Under the pieces are notes generated by a model. That model saw only the letters and a program-made list of their open reading frames with translations, was not told the DNA's origin and searched no databases. A program made the position numbers and the translations under genes. 36,163 nucleotides of DNA. It comes from Ktedonobacterales bacterium (lineage in GTDB: Bacteria; Chloroflexota; Ktedonobacteria; Ktedonobacterales; JADMIN01). This document shows, piece by piece, positions 25,139 to 35,100 of this stretch (positions are counted from its first letter, which is position 1; the number at the start of each line of letters is the position of its first letter). The stretch spans positions 1-36,163 of the forward strand of contig JAICVS010000029.1 in assembly GCA_025935195.1 (NCBI GenBank), in the 5' to 3' direction.

Positions 25139-27550
25139 TCAAGGCTGCCGGCGCCCACGGCGGCGCGCACGCGAGCGGCGGAGCGCGTGCCGGCCGAAGC
25201 GCAGCACAGCGAGGGGTAGGTGGCGCGCGCGCTGGATGATCACCGGAGTGATCGAGCGACGTACCTGCTCGTAGACGCGAGGCAGCTCCTCGGCGGACTC
25301 GCCGCGCAGGCCGCCGCCCCAGCGCTCGCGGGCGTAGAGGTCGCTGAGCCGTCTGAGAGATGGCTCTTGGCCGGGAATCACGTTGCTTAACTTCTCGGCG
25401 TACTCATCGGGTGTGTCGGCGCGGGCGGGCGGGGCGCCAGCCCACGCGCCCAGGCGCGAGACGCGGGCGAAGGCGGCGCCGACGGGGGTAAAGCCGCGAT
25501 AGAGCAGGCGCCACCACAGCGTGAAGAGGGCGGCGCAGAGCAGGGCCAGTACGATGAGCAGACTCAGGGCGAGGCCGGTATCAACCAGAGCGGTGGAGGC
25601 GGGATTGGACCCGCCGCCGCCGGTCTGCGGCCCGATGCGCTTGCTGTTATCGTCGGGCGAGTCCTTGGGGCCGGCCGTGCCGCTGGCGCTGGGGGTGACG
25701 GAAGGAGTGGTCGTGGTGCCGCCGGGCGCGGCGACGGCGCGCCCGAACACGTCGAAGGAGGAGGTTGGCTCGAAGTCAATCCAGCCGTAGCCGGCGAAGT
25801 AGATCTGCGTCCAGACGTGGGCCTGGGTGCCGCGCACGACCCAGGAATTGGTGGCGGGGTCGAACTGGCCGTGGGAGAAGCCAAGGGCGATGCGCGTGGG
25901 CATGCCCAGGGAGCGGCCCATGATCGCCATCGCCGAGGCGAAGAAGGTGCAGAAGCCGCGCTTCTCCTGCAAGAACCAGGAGATGGCGTCCTGATCGGCG
26001 GGCGGATCGGGGTTGGTGAGGCTGTAGGTGAAGGTGCGCAGGTACGATTCGATGGAGGTGGCGGCGTCGTACATATTGGTGGTGCCGCGCGTGGCGTCGT
26101 GCGCCTGCTGACGCACGTCGGCGGGGATGGTGGAGGGGCGCGTGCTGAAGAGGTATTCAGCGAGCAGGCCGGGTTGATAGGCGGTCGCCTGATCGGCGGG
26201 GGCGACGTTGGCCGGATAGGGAACCTTGCGCAGTTGGTCCGCGGTGGCGGTGGAGATGTAGGCGGTGCTGGTGTAGGGCTTGCCGGTGGAGAGCGGGGAG
26301 GTGGCGAGCCATTGCACGGGGGTCTGGCTGGCGGAGCTGATGAAGGTCTGGGTGGGGATGTCGAAGGACTGGGCCTCGGTGCCGGGCGCGAAGACGTGCG
26401 TGCCGGATGGGATGACCGAGTAGATGATCTGGTAGGTGTTGGACTTGAGGGGGACGGCGGCGTTCGACGCGGGAAGCGACTCGCTCGGCTGGAATGAGAC
26501 GGTCTGGGTGGGCGTGGATGTCCAGGTGTTGTTGCCGTTGTAGGCGTCGAAGGTCTCGGTGATCAGATATTGCGAGGGGTCGTCGCCGGTGCCGGGGAGC
26601 TTGTAGCGCAGGATGATGTTGGTGGGCAGGTTGACGGTGCCTCTGAGCTTGAGGTCAGAGCCGAAGAAGCCCTGGCCGCCCGGCCCATTGCCGACACCAG
26701 TGCCGCTGATGCCGGCGAAGAGCTTGCCGAAGGCGTCCTGCGCGCCGTTCCAGGGATTGGTCGGCGAGTTCCAGGCGTCGAGAATGGCCTGGTTGGCCTG
26801 GGAGGCGGGAAGCATGAAGCCAAGCAGCAGCACGATGACAGCGAAGATGGCGCCAGCCTGCATGAAGTCCCAGCCGAGGTCGGGGGAGAAGCGTAGGCCG
26901 CGCGCACGCCACTGGCGCATGTTCTCCGCCAGCGTGAAGCGGACGAGCAGCAGCAGAGTGGCGAGCAGGAAGATGACAGTGAACAGTACCGTCTTGTCGC
27001 TGCTGGCCCAGTTGAGGTTGATCAGCAGGACAACGCCGTTGGCGAGGGCGGCCAGCCAGGGGCGGCGTGTGTGGACGACGAGCCAGACGCTGATGTAGGC
27101 GAGCAGGAGGCTGAGGATGGCGAGGAAGAGCAGGAAGACCTGATTGTCGCTGCTGCTCTGCTGGTCTATGATGGTCTGCTTGAACCAGATGCGCGTGTGG
27201 TCGAGCAGGCTGCGCCAGTTGCCGCCGAGGGTGGCGTCCGCGGTCTCTTTGAAGGCGAACGCGATGCCCAGCGCGATGGCGAGGATGTGGATGAGGGAGC
27301 GGGGCAAGCGGCCCTGTTGGACGGCGAGGTAGCCGAGGATGAGGCCGGCGAAGGTCATGGGCGTGAGGATGTCGGTGCCGGGGGCCCAGCCGGCGCCCTG
27401 GATGCTGGCGATGGTGGTGTAGACGACGGTGGTGAGCAGGAGCAGTGTCAGCCAGCCGTCTTCGGGGACGACGCGCAGCCAGGGAGCGCCGTCAGACTCT
27501 GGCAGGAGCCGGCGGAGCAGGAAACTCGGTTTGGTGGCGGTGGTCTGCAT
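25139..27550 (-). CDS. TgpA-like membrane transglutaminase (DUF3488/DUF4129)
   Basis: An 803-residue membrane protein. Residues about 30-245 hold 6-7 hydrophobic helices (for example WLTLLLLTTVVYTTIASI and VFLLFLAILSLLLAYISVWL). Then comes a long extracytoplasmic part with the transglutaminase-like core: Cys534 in RGFCTFFASAMAIM, His578 in TQAHVWTQIYF, Asp592 in GWIDFEPTS, a complete triad. One more helix (LALSLLIVLALLCAALFTLWW) and a C-terminal cytoplasmic DUF4129-like region (DTPDEYAEKLSNV, YARERWGG) close it. Such proteins act on peptides or peptidoglycan outside the cell; the target is unknown. It is the third gene of the moxR - DUF58 - transglutaminase operon, 33 bp after DUF58. Confidence 0.93.
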   Translation of the reverse strand: MQTTATKPSFLLRRLLPESDGAPWLRVVPEDGWLTLLLLTTVVYTTIASIQGAGWAPGTDILTPMTFAGLILGYLAVQQGRLPRSLIHILAIALGIAFAFKETADATLGGNWRSLLDHTRIWFKQTIIDQQSSSDNQVFLLFLAILSLLLAYISVWLVVHTRRPWLAALANGVVLLINLNWASSDKTVLFTVIFLLATLLLLVRFTLAENMRQWRARGLRFSPDLGWDFMQAGAIFAVIVLLLGFMLPASQANQAILDAWNSPTNPWNGAQDAFGKLFAGISGTGVGNGPGGQGFFGSDLKLRGTVNLPTNIILRYKLPGTGDDPSQYLITETFDAYNGNNTWTSTPTQTVSFQPSESLPASNAAVPLKSNTYQIIYSVIPSGTHVFAPGTEAQSFDIPTQTFISSASQTPVQWLATSPLSTGKPYTSTAYISTATADQLRKVPYPANVAPADQATAYQPGLLAEYLFSTRPSTIPADVRQQAHDATRGTTNMYDAATSIESYLRTFTYSLTNPDPPADQDAISWFLQEKRGFCTFFASAMAIMGRSLGMPTRIALGFSHGQFDPATNSWVVRGTQAHVWTQIYFAGYGWIDFEPTSSFDVFGRAVAAPGGTTTTPSVTPSASGTAGPKDSPDDNSKRIGPQTGGGGSNPASTALVDTGLALSLLIVLALLCAALFTLWWRLLYRGFTPVGAAFARVSRLGAWAGAPPARADTPDEYAEKLSNVIPGQEPSLRRLSDLYARERWGGGLRGESAEELPRVYEQVRRSITPVIIQRARHLPLAVLRFGRHALRRSRARRRGRRQP

Positions 27551-27583
27551 GAGATACTCGCTCCGTGCCCCGGAGGGATCGCG

Positions 27584-28783
27584 CTAGCGCGGTCCCTGTT
27601 CCAGCACATGCACTAAGGGGTCGCCGCGTTGAATGGGAATGTAGGGGACGCCGGTGGCGGTCAGCGCGTCCTGGACGCGGGAGTTGCCGCCGGTGCGCTC
27701 GTCGAAGGAGTGTGGGTCGAGCAGGATGGCGAGCGGGCGCACGCCGCGCCGCTGCAGATGGTGCAACCCTTCGGGCCAATCCAGATCGGTGGAGGGGGTG
27801 ATGACGACCAGCACGGTGTTGCGGGCGAGGCGCGCGCCTTCGAGGGCGAGGGCCTGGCCGAGCGGGATGGGATGGCGCGGGTGGGCGACGGCGAGCACTT
27901 CGAGCAGGCGGTCGAGTTGGCGCTCGCCGCGGTCGAAGGGCAGGGTCGCACCGTCGCCGGCGCCGCTGACGGTGATGCCGATGGCAAGCTCCTGCTGGCG
28001 CAGCAGATACGCCGCGATGCTAGCGGCGACGGTGACGCCGTATTCTTCGGTGGAGCTGTCGCCCTCGCCGACCTGGGCGTCACGGTCGAGGTCGAGCAGG
28101 ATGGCAACGTCAATGGTGGGGTCGAGGTCGAACTCTTTGACCATGAACTGGCCGAGGCGGGCGGTGGTGGGCCAGTGGATGCGGGTGAGCGCATCGCCGG
28201 GGACGTAGTTGCGCACGGTGACGACGTTGGTGGTGGTCTGGAGCGAGCGCTGCGAGCCGCGGCCGCGGCCGGGCATGGCGCCGGGGTAGAGGTCGAAAGT
28301 GGCGAGCGGTAGGACGGGCGGCAGCACGAGCAGCTCGTGCTCGGGGGCCAGCGCCAGCTCGCGGCGGAAGAGGCCGAGCGGGTCGCCGGTGGCGGCGGTG
28401 ACAGGGCCGAGCGTGTAGCGGCCGCGGCGGCGGCAGATGGTGCGCGCGCGCCAGGCGATGCGCTGGTGGGGGCCGACGCTGGAGACGTAGCCGGCGTGGT
28501 GGCCGGGCAGCGTGGAGCCGTCGGAGACCTGCACCCAGAGCTTGGGCACCCAGGAATGGTTCTCCAGGGCGAGGCGCTCTTCGACGCGCTCACCGACCTG
28601 GGCGCGGCCGCCAAGGGCGCTACGCTTGAAGGTGAGGCCGCGGGTGCTGAGGCCGAGCCAGAGCAGCGAGAGGGCGAGCGCCGCGCTGAGTGACCAGGAG
28701 AGCACCCAGAAGGGCTGCCAACCGATGCTGATGGCGAGCACCCAGAGGATGGCGAGCAAACCCGCCAGTTGCCAGGGACGCAT
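27584..28783 (-). CDS. DUF58-domain membrane protein
   Basis: A 399-residue protein, starting at ATG 28783 after GGAAGG. Two N-terminal hydrophobic helices (LAGLLAILWVLAISIGW and LSWSLSAALALSLLWLGLS) are followed by a beta-rich region and the DUF58 hallmark GDALTRIHWPTTARLGQFMV with KEFD. The C-terminal part has a von Willebrand A-like layout (DVAILLDLDRDAQVG carries a partial MIDAS DxDxx). These proteins are encoded next to MoxR ATPases, which are thought to act on them as chaperones for metal insertion or assembly. Three bases separate it from moxR, so they are translationally close. Confidence 0.92.
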   Translation of the reverse strand: MRPWQLAGLLAILWVLAISIGWQPFWVLSWSLSAALALSLLWLGLSTRGLTFKRSALGGRAQVGERVEERLALENHSWVPKLWVQVSDGSTLPGHHAGYVSSVGPHQRIAWRARTICRRRGRYTLGPVTAATGDPLGLFRRELALAPEHELLVLPPVLPLATFDLYPGAMPGRGRGSQRSLQTTTNVVTVRNYVPGDALTRIHWPTTARLGQFMVKEFDLDPTIDVAILLDLDRDAQVGEGDSSTEEYGVTVAASIAAYLLRQQELAIGITVSGAGDGATLPFDRGERQLDRLLEVLAVAHPRHPIPLGQALALEGARLARNTVLVVITPSTDLDWPEGLHHLQRRGVRPLAILLDPHSFDERTGGNSRVQDALTATGVPYIPIQRGDPLVHVLEQGPR

Positions 28784-28786
28784 GGG

Positions 28787-29824
28787 CTATCGCCTTCCAC
28801 CGTACGTGCCGGGGCTGCCGGGCACGGGCACCATGCCGAGCACTTCTTCGAGGATGGCGGCCGGCGTGGCGCCACGCACGCGCGCGGCCGGGGCGACGAT
28901 GATGCGGTGGCTGAGGGCGGGCTTGACGAGCGCCTTCACGTCGTCGGCCTTGACGAAATCGCGGCCGCTGAGCGCGGCGAGCGCCTGGGAGGCGTGGAAG
29001 AGGGCGAGCGAGCCGCGCGGGCTAGCGCCGAGGTAGACGCTCTGGTGGCCGCGGGTGGCGGCGACGATGGCGACGATGTATTCGCGGATCTCGCGCTCGA
29101 TGCGCACCTCGCGCACCTGGCGCTGCATCTCTTGCAGCTCGTCGTCGCTGAGAATCTGATCGAGGGCGTCAATGGGGTGGGAGCGCTGCTGGCGGTCGAG
29201 GATCACGACTTCGTCGGCGGGGGAGGGGTAGCCCATGCTGATGTTGAGCAGGAAGCGGTCGAGCTGGGCTTCGGGCAGGGGGAAGGTGCCTTCGTATTCG
29301 ATGGGGTTCTGCGTCGCCAGCACGATGAAAGGGCTGGGGAGGATGTGGGTGACGCCATCCACCGTGATCTGGCTCTCCTCCATCGCTTCGAGCAGGGCGG
29401 ACTGGGTTTTGGGGGTGGCGCGGTTGACTTCGTCGGCCAGGACGAACTGGCTCATGATGGGGCCGGCGCGGAACTCGAACTCGCCGCTGCGCTGGTTGAA
29501 CATGGAGACGCCGGTGACGTCGCTGGGCAGGAGGTCGGGCGTGAACTGGATGCGCTTGAAGGTGCAGCCGATGGAGCGGGCGATGGACTTCGCCAGGACG
29601 GTCTTGCCCACGCCCGGCACGTCCTCGATGAGGACGTGGCCGCTACAGAGCACGGCAATGAGGGTCAGGCGCACGGCATCGTGTTTCCCGACGATCACGC
29701 GCTCGACGTTCTCGATGACGCGCCGGCTGCCGGAGCCGATCTCGTCGACGGTCAGTGTAGGGCGGTCTTCCAATTTCACGCACGTGTGCGGCCGCCGGGT
29801 CCGCCGCGATGCGCTGGCCGGCAT
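28787..29824 (-). CDS. MoxR-family AAA+ ATPase
   Basis: About 345 residues from ATG 29824; GTG 29779 ([15 protein letters not shown]) is an equally possible start, and neither has a good ribosome site, while the frame is open to 29941. Walker A is [13 protein letters not shown], Walker [11 protein letters not shown], sensor 1 VLATQNP, and the arginine-finger and sensor 2 region [10 protein letters not shown]. The MoxR hallmark order ([19 protein letters not shown], then [11 protein letters not shown] and [14 protein letters not shown]) is complete. It probably remodels the DUF58 protein and assists the transglutaminase module at the membrane. First gene of the operon; no promoter was recognised. 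Confidence 0.93.
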   Translation of the reverse strand: MPASASRRTRRPHTCVKLEDRPTLTVDEIGSGSRRVIENVERVIVGKHDAVRLTLIAVLCSGHVLIEDVPGVGKTVLAKSIARSIGCTFKRIQFTPDLLPSDVTGVSMFNQRSGEFEFRAGPIMSQFVLADEVNRATPKTQSALLEAMEESQITVDGVTHILPSPFIVLATQNPIEYEGTFPLPEAQLDRFLLNISMGYPSPADEVVILDRQQRSHPIDALDQILSDDELQEMQRQVREVRIEREIREYIVAIVAATRGHQSVYLGASPRGSLALFHASQALAALSGRDFVKADDVKALVKPALSHRIIVAPAARVRGATPAAILEEVLGMVPVPGSPGTYGGRR

Positions 29825-30062
29825 GACCGACGGGCACCGGGGCGAGCGAGCCGCGCTCCTTTCTGAAACTCTACAAGCGGCCGGACGAAATAGGCGACGC
29901 TCTCGTGGACCGGGAAGCGCGCGACGTGGCACTGGGCGCATAAGGCGGTGCCGGCGGAAGCCAGCAGTACAGTAATCGGTCGGTATACCTCTCTATAGTG
30001 GAACGCCGATAGGCCGGCCGTGGGACGGAATTCCGCGTCCGCCATGCCAATGTATGCCCGTC

Positions 30063-30395
30063 TCATGTATACGTGGTGGCCGTAGGTCTGGTACCTGAGG
30101 TTGTACCACGATGGCCCGGCCCGCGGCGACCATCCCTTCTGTGCCCTGAAACGCTGGTTGGGTGCCGTATGCCGGGTATGACGGCAGCGGGTGTTCGGAT
30201 TTTACAGCATGGGGCAATCGCGGGCCACTGGCGCCCAGACAGCGGACCTCGTCCCGCCGGCAGACCGGCGAATGAATGCGCGCCTGGGGGCGTGCCGCCG
30301 CGAAGTCCGCCGTCGTGGACTGGAGAGAGATGAAGGCCGGCAAAGTTGACTGGGATGGTCAACATTGCCGTTTTTGCCGCTTTTCGTTGTGTCAT
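30063..30395 (-). CDS. Possible small protein, unknown
   Basis: A 110-residue frame starting at ATG 30395 (MTQRKAAKTAMLTIPVNFAG). It has an upstream GAGGGGAGAG and a promoter-like TTGCCG-16-TTAAAT (30450-30423), which is why it is listed. The protein itself is Pro/Gly/Arg-rich after residue 35 and has no domain I recognise, so it may be the head of a decayed gene. Confidence 0.3.
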   Translation of the reverse strand: MTQRKAAKTAMLTIPVNFAGLHLSPVHDGGLRGGTPPGAHSFAGLPAGRGPLSGRQWPAIAPCCKIRTPAAVIPGIRHPTSVSGHRRDGRRGPGHRGTTSGTRPTATTYT

Positions 30396-30538
30396 CGGGA
30401 TCGCTCTCCCCTCAAACGCCGAATTTAAGGCACTTTGCGCCTCGCGGCAACGTGACATTTGGCGTTATGGGCGGCAAAAGTGGCACGATCGCGGCAAGAA
30501 ACGGCAACGGAGGGCAAGGTCGGCGGCAACAACGGCAA
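30338..30538. repeat. CGGCAA hexamer array
   Basis: CGGCAA occurs on the plus strand at 30338, 30445, 30472, 30492, 30502, 30524 and 30533, with GGGCAA at 30512, and on the minus strand at 30374-30379 and 30365-30370. Spacings in the dense part are 20, 10, 10, 12 and 9 bp, close to one helical turn. The array lies upstream of, and within, the start of the small frame at 30063-30395. Confidence 0.75.
30423..30450 (-). promoter_or_regulatory. Promoter-like site beside the CGGCAA array
   Basis: TTGCCG (30450-30445) and TTAAAT (30428-30423) with a 16-bp spacer. The -35 is itself one of the CGGCAA units. Predicted start near 30416, 21 nt before ATG 30395. Confidence 0.4.
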
Positions 30539-30716
30539 GGATGTGAGGGAGTGCGGCCATATCCGTGCCACCATGCCGGCGGCTGTACGCGGGCGCTGGT
30601 GCGGGGTGTAGCGCGGTATGCGGTTGTTCAAGGTGCTGGCGGCGCGGAGTGGCGCCATGGATATAGAACTAATTTATCACAAAGCGTGGGGGATTTCAAG
30701 GAGTCCTTACCCCCGG

Positions 30717-30740
30717 CCCCTCTCCGTGCGCGGAGAGGGG
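30717..30740. repeat. CCCCTCTCC palindromic hairpin
   Basis: Perfect 9-bp stem CCCCTCTCC / GGAGAGGGG with loop GTGCGC, related to the hairpin at 21199-21226. It lies between units with no gene ending nearby on the plus strand, so an interspersed palindrome is more likely than a terminator. Confidence 0.6.
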
Positions 30741-30817
30741 AGCCAGAGCATGCCGCTAGGCGAGAGATAATATATCCATGAAGAATTCGGGCGAGCGGGC
30801 CGAGGTTCCGTGATCTC

Positions 30818-30826
30818 TGGTATCAT
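30818..30826 (+). promoter_or_regulatory. Possible extended -10 for the M24 operon
   Basis: TGG-TATCAT (30818-30826), about 65 bp before the ATG at 30892; no -35 recognised. Confidence 0.3.
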
Positions 30827-30891
30827 GGGCGGAGTTGGCGGTGCGGCGCGACGTGATGTGATGTGACGTTTATGAGCGGGAGGAAGGCGGC

Positions 30892-32082
30892 ATGGATCTC
30901 GATGGGCTACGCGCGGCGGTGCGCGCGGCGGGAGTGGATGGCTGGTTGTTCTATGACTTCCGCCGCTCGAATCCGACGGCGCATCGCGTTCTGGGGCTGC
31001 CGCCGTCGGCGTTCTTCTCGCGCCGCTGGTTCTACTGGCTGCCGGCTGAGGGCGAGCCGGTGGCGCTGGTGAGTGCGGTCGAGTCGCACGTGCTATCCAG
31101 CTTGCCGGGGAGCCGGCGCGTGTTCCGCACCTGGCAGGAGATGCGCCAGATTCTCGGCGAGCTGGTGGGCGGGACGCGGCGCGTAGCGATGGAGTATGTG
31201 CCGGAGAACGCGATCCCGTACGTCTCGTGGGTGGACGCGGGGACGGTCGAGCTGATCGAGGCGCTCGGCCCGGAGGTGGTCTCGTCGGCGGATTTCGCGC
31301 AGCGCTTCGAGGCGGTGCTGACACCGGAGCAGATCGCGTCGCACCGGGCGGCGGGACGGGCGCTGCTGCGCGCGAAGGACGGCCTCTACGCCTGGCTGCG
31401 CGAGCGGCTGCTGGCGGACGCGGAGCTGGACGAGCATGTGGTGCAAACGGAGTTCGCGCGGCTGATGCGCGCCGAGGGGCTGGAGGTGCCGGCGGATGAC
31501 CGGCCGCTGGTGGCGGTGAACGGCAACGCGGCGAATCCGCACTACTCGCCGACGGCGGAGCGGCACGTGCCGGTGAAGCGCGGCGATCTGCTGCTGCTGG
31601 ACTTCAGCGCGCCACTGGCGGGTGAGGGCAACATCTTCGCCGACTATACGTGGATGGCGTACCTGGGTGAGCGCGTGCCGGAGCGGGTGGCGGCGCTGTT
31701 CGAGGTGATCGCGCGGGCGCGCGAGACGGGCATCGCGCTGCTGCGCGAACGCTTCGAGGCAGGGCAACGGTTGGAGGGCTACGAGGTGGATGACGCGGTG
31801 CGCGCGGTGGTGGCCGATGCCGGGTACGGCGAGGCGTTCGTGCATCGCACCGGGCACAACATCGGCACGCGCGTTCACGGCAACGGCGCGCACCTCGATA
31901 ATCTGGAGACGCACGACACGCGCCCGCTGCTGGCGCACACCGTCACGAGCATGGAGCCGGGCATCTACCTGCCCAATGAGGGCATCGGCGTGCGCACCGA
32001 GGTGGATGTGGTGCTGCTGCCCGGCGGCATCGAGGTGACGGGCGTGCCGGCGCAGACGGCGGTGCTGCCGCTGCTGGCGTAA
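30892..32082 (+). CDS. M24-family metallopeptidase (Xaa-Pro aminopeptidase-like)
   Basis: A 396-residue cytoplasmic peptidase. ATG 30892 follows GGAGGAAGG. The N-terminal creatinase-like domain (1 to about 150) is followed by a pita-bread fold with all five dimetal ligands: D237 in LLDFSAP, D251 in FADYTWM, H322 in HRTGHNIGTRVHG, E355 in SMEPGIYLP and E370 in GVRTEVDV. True Xaa-Pro dipeptidases and aminopeptidases have this set; creatinase-like members lack some of it, so activity on peptides with proline or a related imino acid is likely. It is 77 bp upstream of the kinase/M23/PLP fusion gene, very probably in one operon, which suggests joint breakdown of a peptide-derived amino acid. Confidence 0.93.
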   Translation: MDLDGLRAAVRAAGVDGWLFYDFRRSNPTAHRVLGLPPSAFFSRRWFYWLPAEGEPVALVSAVESHVLSSLPGSRRVFRTWQEMRQILGELVGGTRRVAMEYVPENAIPYVSWVDAGTVELIEALGPEVVSSADFAQRFEAVLTPEQIASHRAAGRALLRAKDGLYAWLRERLLADAELDEHVVQTEFARLMRAEGLEVPADDRPLVAVNGNAANPHYSPTAERHVPVKRGDLLLLDFSAPLAGEGNIFADYTWMAYLGERVPERVAALFEVIARARETGIALLRERFEAGQRLEGYEVDDAVRAVVADAGYGEAFVHRTGHNIGTRVHGNGAHLDNLETHDTRPLLAHTVTSMEPGIYLPNEGIGVRTEVDVVLLPGGIEVTGVPAQTAVLPLLA

Positions 32083-32159
32083 GGGAGATTGAACCTCAGA
32101 GGACGCGGAGGCCAGAGAGGCGAGAATTACCACGGAACGTTTCCCAGGGGGCGAGCGCG

Positions 32160-35100
32160 ATGGTGGCGATCAAGCATGAGGCGCCAGTCTTCACGGTGGA
32201 GGAGGCGCGGCGCATCGCGGCAGTGGTCTTCGGCGTGCGTGCCGGGGCGGTGGAGGCGCTGCCGGGCGAGCATGACGCGAACTTCTTGCTGCGGACGGAA
32301 GGCGGCGATGATGGCGAGCGACTGGTGCTGAAGCTCGCGCACGCGGGGGAGGAGCGCGCCGTGCTGGAGATGCAGGCGGCGGCGCTGGAGCGGCTCGCGC
32401 GCCGGGCACCGGAGCTGGCGCTGCCGCGCGTGCGGCCGGCGGTGGATGGCGAGCGCATCGCCACGGTGACAGGCGGGGACGGGACGGGGCACTACGCACG
32501 TCTGCTCAGCTACGTGCCGGGCAAGTTGCTGGCCGAGACGCGCCCGCATACGCCGGAGCTGTTGCGCAGCCTGGGCGATACACTGGGGACGCTGGACCGC
32601 GCCCTGCTGGACTTCACGCATCCGGCGGCCGAGCGCGCGCTGAAGTGGGATCTGGCGCGGGCAGGATGGATTCGCGAGTACCTGGGCTATATCACGGATG
32701 CGGGGCGGCGGGCGCTGGTCGAACGATTCCTGGCGCTTTTCGAGACGGAGGCGCTGCCGCGGTTGGCGGGGCTGCGCCAGAGCGTGATCTATCACGACGC
32801 CAACGACTACAATGTGATCGTCGGCCGGGATGAGGCGACGGGCGAGTGGCGCGTCATCGGCGTGATTGACTTCGGCGACATGCTGCGCACGACGACCGTC
32901 GCTGAGCTTGCCATCGGCTGCGCCTACGCTATGCTGGGCAAGGTCGATCCGCTGGCCGCCGCCGCGCACGTCGTCGCCGGCTACCACGCCGCGCTGCCGC
33001 TCACCGACGACGAGCTGGCGGCGCTCTATCCGCTCATCCTGGCGCGGCTGTGTGTCAGCGTGGTGAACTCGGCCTACCAGCGCGCGGTGGACCCGGCGAA
33101 CGCCTACTTGCAGGTGAGCGACACGCCGGCCTGGGCGCTGTTGGAACGGCTGGCGGACGCGCATCCACGGCTGGCGCACTACACGCTGCGCGCGGCGTGC
33201 GGGCTGCCGGCCGTGCCGAGCGCGCCGGCGGTGGCGGCATGGCTGCACGCGCATCGCGGTGCGATCGGGCGGCTCGTCGCGCCGGACCTGGGAACAGAGC
33301 CGCTGGTGGTCTTCGATCTGAGCATCGGCAGCGCGGACCTGGGCAACGTGCCGGACTTCGCCGAGACAGAGCCGTTCACGCGCACACTGTGGGAGCAACT
33401 GCGCGCGGCCGGCGCGCGGGTGGGCATCGGGCGCTACGACGAGGCGCGGCCGATCTACACGACGGACGCCTATCGTGTGGAGGGCAACGACGGGCCGGAG
33501 TGGCGCGCGCTGCACGTCGGGCTGGACATCTTCATGGAGCCGGGATCGCCGGTCTACGCGCCGCTGGACGGGGTAGTGCATAGCTTTGCCGACAACGCCG
33601 CGCCGCGCGACTACGGTCCGACGATTATCCTGGAGCATACCGTCGCGGACGGCGCGCTCACCTTCTACACGCTCTACGGCCACCTCAGCCGCGACTCGCT
33701 GGATGGGCTGCGCGCGGGGATGCCGGTCGCGCGGGGGACGGAGATCGCGCGCATCGGCGGCACAGACGTGAACGGCGGTTGGCCGCCGCACCCGCATTTC
33801 CAGATCGTCACCGATCTGCTGGGCAAGCGCGGCGATTTCCCCGGCGTGGCGCGTCCCAGCCAGCGGGCGCTGTGGCTGAGTCTCAGCCCCGATCCCACCC
33901 TGATCGCCGGCATCCCCAACGAGAAGCTGGCGCGCGAGCGCATGGGCGCGATGGACGCGGACGCGATCCTGGCGGCGCGGGAGCGGCATATCGGGCCAAA
34001 TCTGAGCGTGTCGTACCGCCGGCCGCTGCACATCGTGCGCGGCTACATGCAGCACCTCTACGACGCGGAGGGGCGGCGCTATCTGGACGCGGTGAACAAC
34101 GTGCCGCACGTGGGGCACAGCCATCCGCGCGTGGTGCGGGCGGGGCAGCGGCAGATGGCGGTGCTGAACACCAACACGCGCTATTTGCACGAGCTGCTGG
34201 CGCGCTACGCCGCGCGACTGGCGGCGACGCTGCCGGAGCCGCTGCGCGTGGTCTACTTCGTCTGCTCCGGCAGCGAGGCCAACGAACTGGCGCTGCGGCT
34301 GGCGCGGGCGCACACCGGCCGGCGCGGGACGGTGGTGGTGGATGCGGCCTATCACGGCAACACGACGACGCTGGTGGACATCAGCCCGTACAAGCACGCG
34401 GGACCAGGCGGGACGGGCGCGGGCGATTTCGTGCGCACCGTGCCGCTGCCGGACGTGTATCGTGGTCTCTACCGGGATGCGGACGCGGGCGGGCGCTACG
34501 CGCGGCACGTGGCGGAGGCGGTGGAGGGCATGCGGCGGGAGGGCGAGAGCGGTGGGGGCGTGGCGGCGTTCATCGCGGAGCCGCTGCTGGGCTGCGGCGG
34601 GCAGATCGTGCCGCCGGACGGCTATCTGGCGGCGGCCTACACGGCCGTGCGTGCGGCGGGCGGCGTCTGCATCGCGGATGAGGTGCAGACCGGCTTCGGG
34701 CGCGTGGGGTCGCACTTCTGGGCGTTTGAGGCGCAGGGGGTGGTGCCGGACATCGTGACGATGGGCAAGCCGATCGGCAACGGGCATCCGCTGGGCGCGG
34801 TGGTGACGACGCCGGAGATCGCGGCCAGCTTCGACAACGGCATGGAGTATTTCAACACCTTTGGCGGCAATCCGGTCTCGTGCGCGATCGGCATGGCGGT
34901 GCTGGATGTGATCGCGGAGGAGGGCTTACAGGCGCACGCGCTGCGCACTGGCACACATCTGCTGGACGGCCTGCGCGCGCTGATGGCGCGGCATCCACTG
35001 ATCGGCGACGTGCGCGGGCAGGGCCTCTTCATTGGCGTGGAGCTGGTGCGCGACCGCGCGACGCGGGAGCCGGCGGGCGCGCGGGCAGCATACGTGGCGA

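Larger units (their letters stand above)
29825..30891. other. 1-kb region without a confident gene
   Basis: Between moxR and the M24 peptidase gene. On the minus strand three overlapping open frames (30063-30395, 29993-30343, 29776-30066) follow one another without any recognisable domain, as if one gene of about 200 residues had decayed by frameshifts; the last contains [12 protein letters not shown]. The region also holds the CGGCAA array, a GTTGAC/GTCAAC inverted repeat (30345-30363), a CCCCTCTCC hairpin and two short AT-rich patches (30659-30684, 30764-30780) unlike the surrounding G+C level. Confidence 0.5.

Noticed and set aside
32127-34787. 886-codon minus-strand open frame
   Set aside because: Antisense of the kinase/M23/PLP fusion; extremely Arg/His/Gln-rich and without any motif.
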